The notes under the pieces: generated by a model | Databases searched by the model: none | Seen by the model: the letters and a program-made list of their open reading frames with translations, nothing else | What the model was told of the DNA's origin: nothing | In this document: positions 17,304 to 25,387 of the stretch, in pieces | Layout of the letters: each line of letters opens with the position of its first letter | Position numbering within the stretch: the stretch's first letter is position 1 | Position numbers and translations under genes: made by a program | From: Streptomyces shenzhenensis | GTDB lineage: Bacteria; Actinomycetota; Actinomycetes; Streptomycetales; Streptomycetaceae | Direction: 5' to 3' | Assembly: GCF_021462265.1 (NCBI RefSeq) | Contig: NZ_JAJONF010000034.1 | Location: 42,031-106,030, forward strand | Length of the DNA stretch: 64,000 nt

Positions 17304-17866
17304 CCTGCATATACACCGACTCTCCCGCCGAGAGCCGATGACCACGCGGCCGCCCTCCGCCTAAAGATGATCTTTGACGGCAAGAGCCCTTGGAAGCTGT
17401 CGAAACGGCACCTCCGGGGGCTCTGTCGATTCCAACGTGTGGGCATCTGTGGGCAGCTTTAGCAGAACCAATGCTGACCTAATGCTGACTTTTCTGATGG
17501 GATGTCAGGTCCGTGAGTGGCGCCGAGGCCACTGCCGGAGGAGCATCGCGACAGATGTGGGCCGTGGCGCGCACCTACCTGATGGAGCCGTGAGCGAGCG
17601 CCTTACGCATGGCAGGGCCCCATGGACTCCCTTTGGTCGACCCGTTGTGGAAGTCCAACAGATTCGGTGGCACCGAGACGAGGCTTGTACGAGGCGGCCG
17701 GAGCCCGCGCCATGGCCGGCTTCTACGCGACCCCAGCACTCAACCTCGGCGCCACAATCGGGGATCTCGGGTCTCTGTGGGCCAGCTGACACCTTGTCAC
17801 TGCCGCGCCGCTGGTCGCGCCCCCCTCGCGCGGGGTGCTCGCCGGCCGGAGCAGTGAAGTGCTCCA
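17304..17866. other. Non-coding scar at the edge of the accessory zone
   Basis: No gene is supported here. Frames are short and lack convincing motifs. One plus-strand reading ending at a TGA near 17789 gives MAGFYATPALNLGATIGDLG, which looks protein-like but could not be identified. The stretch lies between the pirin gene and the first insertion-sequence relic and is most likely the eroded end of an integrated element. No tRNA was recognised. Confidence 0.4.
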
Positions 17867-17977
17867 GTGACGCATGCGAACACCCCGTTGAGCTTCGAGG
17901 GCCGCCCAGTACTCGTCGAGCGCTGCCGCACCCGGCCGATCGGGCACGTCGCCGCCGAGGCCGGCGTCTCCAGGTGA
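17867..17977 (+). pseudogene. IS481-family transposase N-terminal relic
   Basis: From GTG 17867, 36 codons read as the start of IS481-type transposases, with LSFEGRPVLVERCRTRPIGH and VAAEAGVSR from the first helix-turn-helix. A TGA at 17975-17977 ends the frame, and the remainder (second HTH and DDE catalytic domain) is missing. The sequence passes directly into an integrase fragment, so a deletion or recombination has joined the two. Confidence 0.7.
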
Positions 17978-18157
17978 AGAACACCATCGCCGTCCTGGTC
18001 CGCGTCATAGAGCGGGCAGTCCGTGACGGCATCATCAAGGTCAACCCCGCCCGGGTGACCGGCTAGCAGAAACTCTACAAGCAGGCCGAGGACCAACTCA
18101 TCGACCCACGCTCGCCAGCCCTGCCCGACTGGGAGACCCTCCTCGCTCGCTCTGTGG
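17977..18157 (+). pseudogene. Tyrosine site-specific integrase relic
   Basis: The frame reads KNTIAVLVRVIERAVRDGII, then KVNPARVTG, a TAG at 18064-18066, and then QKLYKQAEDQLIDPRSPALP and DWETLLARS. This is the core-binding region of actinobacterial tyrosine recombinases, where Trp normally follows VTG, so the TAG looks like a TGG-to-TAG change. The N-terminus and the catalytic Arg/His/Tyr domain are gone. The fragment is cut off where the IS30-type sequence begins, and it suggests that an integrated plasmid or island once occupied this site. Confidence 0.75.
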
Positions 18158-18197
18158 GTTCTAGCGGTCGTTGCAACACCCCAGTTCAAGGGGTGCG

Positions 18198-18940
18198 ATG
18201 GACTTCGACATCCGCAAGGTCCGGACGGCTCAGGGGACCAGGAAGCTCCACGCCGAGCGGGAGGAATACTTCCGGCTCGTGAAAGCGGGCTACAGCAACA
18301 AGGAAGCGTCCCGGATCGTCGGCGTGAACGAGCGGACGGGCCGTGAGTGGCGCAACGGCCGGTGGGAACCACAGCGGCTCAGGAGACCGGATGCCCGGGC
18401 GGCGGCCCGGGCGGATCGGCCACGCCCTGACCGCAAGCGGGCACCCGCTCCCCGGGAACGGGTGCCCGCCGCCGGTCAAGAGTCGGCACCCGCCGTTGTG
18501 CCCTCCCGGTACTTGTCGCAGCACGACCGGATCCACATCGCCGACCGGCTGCACGAGAAGGCCACCATCCGGGCGATCGCCGCCGAGCTGGGCCGCAGCC
18601 CATCGACGGTCAGCCGCGAGATCCGCCGCAACCGCACCATCGGAACCCGCGGCCAGTGGCACTACCGCCCTTTCGCCGCCCAGGCCCGCGCTGAGGCCCG
18701 CCGGCCCCGGCCCAAGCCCGGCAAGATCGGCCAGAACCCGGAACTGCGGAACTTCATCCAGGACCGTCTGGATCTACGGTGGAGTCCGGAGCAGATCTGC
18801 CAGGCTCTGCGGGCACACTTTCCCGAGCGGCCGGAGATGCACGTGGTCCACGAGACGGTCTACCAGGCCCTCTACGTCCAAGGCCGGGGTGAACTACGCC
18901 GCGAGCTGGCCCGCGCCCTGCGCTCAGGACGCACCCGACC
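18198..18940 (+). pseudogene. IS30-family transposase, truncated
   Basis: From ATG 18198 the product matches the N-terminal half of Streptomyces IS30 transposases. MDFDIRKVRTAQGTRKLHAE leads into the first HTH (SNKEASRIVGVNERTGREW). A second HTH reads RAIAAELGRSPSTVSREIRR, followed by WSPEQICQALRAHFPERPEM and HVVHETVYQALYVQGRGELR. Family similarity stops near LARALRSGRTR (about 18930), before the DDE catalytic domain, and the sequence continues as part of the DUF3883 gene in another frame. The element is dead, and its end marks the breakpoint that also removed the start of the next gene. Confidence 0.8.
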
Positions 18941-21900
18941 CCCGACAGGAGGCAGGGTGGGTCGAGGAGGTCGACCTCGCGGAAGGTGGGCGTTATCTGC
19001 TGGCCCGCCGCGCGCTCGCCCCCGAGGGGCTGCGACGAGTGATCGAACAGAGCGTCGAGGCACGGGAGATCGACGCGAAGTGGCTGAAGTGGGAAGGTGA
19101 AGCCTGGGTCGGGATCGCGCTTCGGCTGGACCAAGACCTGGAACGCGGTCTGCTGTACACCTTCCTCCCGATGTCGGATGCGGCCCGTGCGCCCTTCCGC
19201 GGCCACGCCCATGCTCCGTTCTTCACCAAGCTGGCCCGGCTTCACATCAGTGAGGCTGTGGGTCTGAACGCATTCCTCCTGGACCAATTGGCCGAACTGT
19301 GCCTACGGTTGGTGTCGGCACTGCGCGCCCAGGGGCCGTGTACCGCAGTCCGGCATCTCATCCTGGACCTCGTGTGCTGGGACGTCCCGGCCCGAATCGA
19401 CAGGACGCTCGGCGGGAAGCTGGCGGACGAGCCGATCGTTCCCCTGGTCGGGGCCGACTCGTGGGGCACGCTTCGGAGTTCGTTCGCATGGCCCGAGAGG
19501 AAACGCCCCTGGACGGTCCTCACCGCCGAAGCGCTGGCCGAGGCCGGAGGTCGCCTCCTCGATCCTTCCGTCGGGCCACTTCGGGAGGCCCGTCTCCTCA
19601 AACTCCACCAAGACCTGCTCGCAAAGCTCATGCGCCCTTCGTCACGGACGGCTGCGGCGTGGGTGGAGCGCGTCGCCGAACGGCTGCAGCCCGCTGGAGA
19701 TGCACAACCGGACCCCTTGTGGGCGGACTTCTACGACGACCTCGCGCAAGCGTTCGCCGCCCACCCCGAAGACCTTCGCGGCCGACGGATCATCCTCGAT
19801 CAGGACGGCCGGCTCTGGCCCGCGCTAGGTGGTGCGGAAGCGGCCGGCAAGAGCGAGTAAACCGTCTTCTTCCATCCGGAGGACGAGGGCGGCAACGGCA
19901 CCGCTCAGGTACCGAAGGCGCTGAAGGCCCTGCGTCGGCGGATGACCTTCACCCGTCCCGGCATCGCCTGGGGACGTCCCGGACGCACCTTCCTCGAAGC
20001 CCACCGGCTGGTACGCCCGTATCGGCCCGGCCGGGTCTTCGAGGCACTGAGGGATCTCCTCGCCAAGAGCCCCTCGGACGCCCTGTGCCGAGATGCCTTG
20101 TCCTTCGCCCTCCGCCTCTTCCCCTCACTCACCGAGGTCGAGCGCCGTCGGCTCCCCCACACAGGCTTCCGCCTGCCCACTGGTGATGGCGACTGGATCA
20201 AGGCGGCACGTTGCCTCTTCTCCCCCGCTTGGGGCACCGAGGGAGGACGACGCCTGGCGAAGTTCCTGGACGCGGGTGGCAACGAGATCCCGCCCCTGGC
20301 GGCCCTGCGTAAACGCTGGCTCAGCGACCCAGACGACTGGCCCGTTCCGGTCAGCGACCTCGCGGCCTACGTCGACTTCCTCAAGGCCATCGGTGTCGGC
20401 GACGGCCTCCCCCTTTCCTGGGGCGGCGGCAGGCTCGGGGCAGCCAACGGCCGGGACATGGAACCGGGAGTCGTGGCCCGGAGGCTGCCGCTCGGCGACG
20501 AGCTCGGACGGGTTTAGGCAAAGGACGTCGACCGTACGTGGAGCGGCTTCGCTCACCCCTGGACGCCGTACGAGTTCCGCCGGCAACTGCCGCACCTGCC
20601 AGGTGCCGTCGAGGTCGCGGGGCTGGGCCCCGCCGCCCGCCGAGAGTTCGCGGAGTTGTTGCTCATCGGGCTCCGCACCTGGGGAGACACTGCCTTCACC
20701 GTCCCCCTTCACCGTCCCCCTTCACCGGCCCTACCACGACCGGAATCCCGACCCCCACACCTGGCCGAGCCCGCTCGCCTCCTTCGTCCCGCCTAACCGT
20801 GCCTGGTTCAGCGCCGAAGGAGACCTTCCAGCGTTCGTCCCCTCACTCCCCCTCTCGATCCGTCGGGCTCTGGCCGACAAGGCGGTACTCGAACGTCTGC
20901 GCCGCTGCGGTCTGCGATTCTGGGACGAATCCGAACACGCCGGGGCGGCCGTGCGGGACCTCGGCACGATCGTGGCCGCTGGTGGGGTACCCGACCACCT
21001 CAGCGTCTCGTTCAAGAAGCACTACGGGAGGGCCTGGTCCCACGTGGCGGAAAGCGGGCGCTGGCCCTGGTCGGCCGGAGAGCCGGTCCAGCTGGCGGTG
21101 GTCCGCGAGCAAACACTGACCACCCTCACGCCCTCCTCCGAGGAGGAACCGGTCTACGTCTGCGACGAATCCGACCCGCTTAAGGAGACACTCGTCGAAC
21201 TGGCAGGTCATCCCGTCCTGATCGCCGGATCCGACGACGGCGCGAGGCTCGCGAAGAAAATGGAGTCGGACGCAGTGAACGTGGCCCGGCTGTCCGACGC
21301 GCGGGTGCAGGTGAACAACCGTGACAAGGAGCCGATCAAGCCGGCGGACGACCTTGCCCGGGTGACCGAGGGCCGGGAGTGGCTGATCCTAGTAGTGGCC
21401 CTGGTGATAGAGCTCAAGTCTGGCGCGTTCCTGCACCGGAGCGAACGCACCGTGCGCTCTCTGCTCGACCGGTTGTGCGCGATCCGGATCGTCCGGGCCG
21501 AGGAGATCGAGATCCTGATCGCCGGCGAGCGCGTGGAGCCCCCACCGACGACCCGCAGCCTGCCGCTGCCCCATCCCGCCCACCCAACCGTCGTCGTGTG
21601 GAACGGCGACCGCGATAGCGACGGTGACTGGGACGAACTGCAGGCGGCCACATCGACGGTCACGCGGCTCCTCCACCAGCCGTCCTTGCAGGACGCCCTG
21701 GAACTCGTTCTCGTCAAGATGCAGCGGCACTTGAGCGGCGAGATGCCGGACCACATCGACGACCGCACACTCGCGCTGTCGCTCGACACGACCGCGTCCA
21801 GGATCTCGGAACTGCGGCGCAGCCTCACGAACGACTTGCACCACACGGTCCGGCAACTCCGCCCCGTCCTGGTCTGTCTGGTCGGCACCGACCGCGCCAG

Positions 21901-23314
21901 CGCGGTTTCCGAGGCCCTGAATGAAGCCATCAGCGAGGAGGAGCTGATTGCCGTCCTCGGCAGGCTCCCGTGCATCCTCCCGCTCCCCGCCGCCGAGCTG
22001 CTCGCCGTCGCCCGTACCTCCACGACGCCCGCCGAGCTTCGCGAAGCCCTGGCGCTGGACTACCAGGCGTTCAACGAGGCGCTCGCCGCCCTCGGAGCCC
22101 CCTACAAGCCCGTCTGCGACCCTGACCTCCACGACCGGAGCGAGTTCGTCCGCGCACACGCCGATGCCATCCTGGACCGCCTGCGCGAGCGGTACGCGCC
22201 ACAGGCCGCAGGAGGAGGTGACGTGGCCGCGTACGCAGCGGCCCGCCATATGGACGACCTCACTCCCGACCCGGACTGGCTGCCCCGCTTCGCCTCCCCT
22301 CCCGAGGGGCAGATGCGAGCACGGGTCGCCCACTGGCTGCGGTCGCACGGCGCCGAAGACGACCTGGAACGCGCGGGTGATCTGCAGCCCGTCGACGAGC
22401 TACGCAGCCTCAACACGGCAGCGCTCGACCGCCTGGTCTCCGTACTGACGAAACTGGTGCCCGCCTGGTGCCGTCGTCACCGCGTCCCCGTGCCGCCCGG
22501 CTGGAACAGCACCCCCATGATGGAGGCGCGGACCGCAGTGCACGGTTCAGGATTGGCCGACCTTCTCCTCTTAAGCGAGAAGCGGCTCCTGAGCGAGGTG
22601 GGCCGCAGCGTGGGCTGGCCGGCCGGCATGCCGCACAGCGCCGACCGCGGCTTCCTGGGCCTCACGGCCCACGACCTCGCACAACCGCCCGTGCCATCAC
22701 TCCGCATCGTCGGATCCCGCGGATCCGTCCAGCCCACGATCAAGATCGGCGAGGAAGAGATCGTCGTTGGGCGGGACCACTTTGCAGCCATCGCCGACCT
22801 GGCGGCGCACACGGTCGACGAAACCTTCCTCGGACAGTCCGGGAAAGTGCGTCTCGACATCACGGCGCCCGTACAGCAACCCCGCCGCACACCAGACGCA
22901 CAGACAACGAGGGTCGTCGTATCGCGTAGGGCCCAGCTGAGCGAGGAACAGAAGGCGGCCATCGGCCTGGTGGGCGAGGTCTCCGCACGCGCCTGGCTGG
23001 AGCGCCGGCACGCCGAGGACCACTGGGTCTCGGGCTACGCCGCGGTCCTCCTCGAGGACCCGGCAGCATCCGACGGCCACGGCTACGACTTTGAGGTTGC
23101 CTACCGCGGCACCACACGCCTCTACGAGGTGAAGGCGACCAGTGAGTCCGACACGGAGCAGATGGAGTTCGAACTTGGTGTCTCCGAGGAAAGGGCGGCG
23201 CGATACTACGCACGCAGCACCCGCTATCGAATCTTGCTGATCACCTCTGCCCTCGATCCAGAACGGCGACGCGTGCTCGAACTACCAAAACCCACTCGCA
23301 GCGGCCGGACGTGA
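18941..23314 (+). pseudogene. Broken giant sacsin-like/DUF3883 (NO VEIN) protein gene
   Basis: About 1,450 codons can be followed from roughly 18941, first in the frame of 18943 and then in the frame of 20093. The C-terminus is a DUF3883/NO VEIN nuclease-like domain: IGLVGEVSARAWLERRHAED, then DGHGYDFEVAY and TRLYEVKATSES. The middle is a long helical region like that of bacterial sacsin-type ATPases, but the N-terminal Hsp90-type ATPase part is missing, replaced by the IS30 relic. The frame has stops at 19858-19860 (TAA) and 20515-20517 (TAG), and a frameshift at the 13-base duplication 20701-20726. Three independent lesions plus truncation make function very unlikely. Family members are often found in phage-defence neighbourhoods. 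A TTA codon lies at 22571. Confidence 0.8.
20701..20726 (+). repeat. 13-base tandem duplication causing a frameshift
   Basis: GTCCCCCTTCACC occurs twice in tandem (20701-20713 and 20714-20726), preceded by a partial copy. Thirteen bases shift the frame by one. Removing one copy joins the upstream frame (GDTAFTVPLH) to the downstream frame (RPYHDRNPDPHTW) without a break, so this duplication explains the frame change. Confidence 0.9.
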
Positions 23315-23491
23315 CCGGTTCCGGGTGGTAGGCCGGGGGCTGCGTTACCAGTTTTCCCGAACTCATGGAGTGTCCCATCCGATCCCGAAGAAGTAGGAGA
23401 CGCAGTACACCGGTCACAATGCGGTGACGGTAAAGGGCAATGTCGTCGGGAACACGTGGAGACAACGCCGAACAGAGCAGGGTAGGCGTCA

Positions 23492-23878
23492 ATGGCCGGT
23501 TACCGAAACCGGGCATCCCTCGGATTATTGGCAGTCCACCGCGTCTCCCCGCTTCCTCTCCGTCCCGGAAGCAGCCAAACCCGAAAGGCACTGCTGACAG
23601 GAATACCCAGCCAGAACAGCGAATTGCAGCACGAACCATCCAGCCCCGAGCGCATCCGTGCCACCTGGAGTGGTACCGCAAGCGTCGAGGACGCCGCCCA
23701 GGCGTTCGGCATGTCGAGATCGAAGGGCTACGACCTTGTGCAGCGCGGGGAGTTCCCCTGCCGCGTGCTGCTGATCGGCCGCACAGCCCGCGTCGTCACC
23801 GCCTCGCTCCTCCGCGTACTCGAAAGCGGTGAGCCCGAGTACAACGGAGCCGCCAGCACGGGCACCAATCCATCCTGA
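23492..23878 (+). CDS. Excisionase-like helix-turn-helix protein
   Basis: The 128-residue product has a C-terminal MerR/Xis-type winged helix: VEDAAQAFGMSRSKGYDLVQ, then RGEFPCRVLLIGRTARVVTA and SLLRVLES. This pattern is typical of small DNA-binding proteins encoded beside integrases of Streptomyces elements. The first 45 residues show no family similarity, so a later start is possible. Together with the integrase fragment 5.5 kb upstream it points to a former integrative element whose cargo included the broken DUF3883 gene. A very strong terminator follows. Confidence 0.6.
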   Translation: MAGYRNRASLGLLAVHRVSPLPLRPGSSQTRKALLTGIPSQNSELQHEPSSPERIRATWSGTASVEDAAQAFGMSRSKGYDLVQRGEFPCRVLLIGRTARVVTASLLRVLESGEPEYNGAASTGTNPS

Positions 23879-23885
23879 CCAGCAG

Positions 23886-23924
23886 CACGACGAAGCCCCG
23901 CCAGACCGGCGGGGCTTCGTCGTG
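23886..23924 (+). terminator. Strong intrinsic terminator after the excisionase-like gene
   Basis: CACGACGAAGCCCCGCC and GGCGGGGCTTCGTCGTG form a perfect 17-base stem with a 5-base loop, followed by TTT. It begins 8 bases after the stop codon at 23878. Confidence 0.88.
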
Positions 23925-24027
23925 TTTCAGGTGTCACGCGCGAGTCACAAACCCCGTGGACACCCTCTCGGCAGAGGATTCCGAAACTGGACATACATGT
24001 CCGCATGGGACTGGATGGACGGCCCTG

Positions 24028-24416
24028 GACGGCTTCTACGACATGTTCTTCGACCGCCACGACTGCGCCGCCTGCCCAGTGCGGTCGAAATGCACCCGTT
24101 CGAAGACCGAGCCACGCAAACTCGCCCTGGCCCCGCGCGAGGAACACGAAGCGATCCGCGCTCGGCGACAGCTCCCAGAAACCGAACAGTGGCAGCGGCA
24201 CTACGCCACCACCCGCGCCGCGTCGAAGGCACCACCGCCCAAGGGCTCCGCCGCTGCGGCCTGCGCAGAAGCCGCTGCATCGGCCTGCACAAGACCCGCC
24301 TTCAACACATGCTCACCACCGCCGCCCTCAACCTCATCCGAACCGACGCCTGGCTGACCGGGACACCACTCGCCAGCACTCGCACCTCCCGCTTCAGCCG
24401 CCTGCGCCCCGGATAG
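24028..24416 (+). pseudogene. IS1182-family transposase C-terminal relic
   Basis: One frame (24028 to about 24215) reads FYDMFFDRHDCAACPVRSKC, then TRSKTEPRKLALAPREEHEA, the cysteine-rich stretch near the end of IS1182 transposases. The match then moves to another frame, with RRVEGTTAQGLRRCGLRRSR, then THMLTTAALNLIRTDAW-like residues and a tail ending in SRFSRLRPG at 24416. The frame change near 24215 and the lack of the N-terminal two thirds show a dead copy. Confidence 0.78.
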
Positions 24417-24713
24417 ACACCGCCGAATTCGCCAACGGTGTTTCCCGCGGGACATGACCCGTGGGCGTTGGCGGACGAGGCACCGACGAGAGGGCCCGTC
24501 CGTTCGCGTCCGCCAGGATCTGCGTCTTCGAACGGGTGTGCTTCATCGTCCAGTGCGTCCGCTGGATGCCATACACACTAGAAGTATGCTCGTGCTCATG
24601 GTTTCCTCGTGTGCGCATCGGATGATGGATCACCGATTCGCCGGGACGAGCCGTAGGGACGCACTGCTCGAGAGGTGTCCGGCTCGCTGCTCACCCCGGT
24701 GCTTCGAGAGAGG
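24417..24713. other. Gap with possible transposase debris
   Basis: No intact gene is seen. A minus-strand reading around 24490-24570 gives THWTMKHTRSKTQILADANG, faintly like the middle of an IS4/IS5-type DDE transposase, but it is too short to assign. The promoter of the small secreted protein gene must lie in the right part of this gap. Confidence 0.3.
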
Positions 24714-25124
24714 ATGAACAAGACCATGAAGAGTCTTCTCCGTTCGGCGGGCTTAGCGGGCGTCGCAGGGGCACTGATGCTGCTGGCCGCACCTGTTTCG
24801 CAGGCGGCGGCCACGACCTCTTCCACGTCGTGCGTCTCCATGAGCGACTCCAAGTCCTGGGGCGACGGCCAGATCACCGTGTGTCCGCAGAGCGACGGCA
24901 GCGTTCATGTGACCGGCTACGTCGAAAACCTGCAGCCGTGGCACCCTTGGGACGAAGACCCCTGCGTGGCATGGATGATCAACCTCACCGGGGGCGACTA
25001 CTCGTTCACCCCCGCTGCCTGCCCGGTCTACAACCAGGCGAGCAACAAGGTGCCGCTGGACTACAGTTTCACGCCGACCTCTCCAGTGACCGGCGCAACC
25101 TTGAACACCGTCTACTACATGTGA
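24714..25124 (+). CDS. Small secreted protein of unknown function
   Basis: The 136-residue product starts MNKTMKSLLRSAGLAGVAGA and has a clear signal peptide ending VSQAAA. The mature part of about 105 residues is rich in aromatic, Ser and Asp residues, with paired cysteines and a tail ending TVYYM. I do not recognise its family. Start ATG 24714 follows GAGAGAGG; the earlier in-frame start at 24675 would place the signal sequence too far inside. A TTA leucine codon at 24753 lies in the signal peptide, so translation may depend on the bldA tRNA and be tied to development. Confidence 0.7.
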   Translation: MNKTMKSLLRSAGLAGVAGALMLLAAPVSQAAATTSSTSCVSMSDSKSWGDGQITVCPQSDGSVHVTGYVENLQPWHPWDEDPCVAWMINLTGGDYSFTPAACPVYNQASNKVPLDYSFTPTSPVTGATLNTVYYM

Positions 25125-25278
25125 GGTCTGACCGGGGCCCCGTGTTCGAAGCGCGACGAGTTGCCGGGCCGGGCGCTGTTCAAGTGCGAGCGACGAGCAG
25201 TTGAATACCGGTGGGGAGACAGTCGAAGCCCTCCACCTCCGAGGACAGCGCACTCCGGTGACACACCTGGCTGCCCTA

Positions 25279-25311
25279 GGACCTGCCACTCCCTCCAGGA
25301 GCGGCAGGTCC
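25279..25311. terminator. Bidirectional terminator between converging genes
   Basis: GGACCTGCC and GGCAGGTCC pair perfectly, and the inner CTCC/GGAG pairs extend the stem past one mismatch. It sits between the plus-strand small secreted gene and the minus-strand helicase gene and could serve both. Confidence 0.65.
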
Positions 25312-25387
25312 CGTCCCCGTCCGTACTCCGGAACGCGCCCCGTTCTGCGGCAGACTCCGCGACCGGCGACGAACTTCGCGGCCTGGG

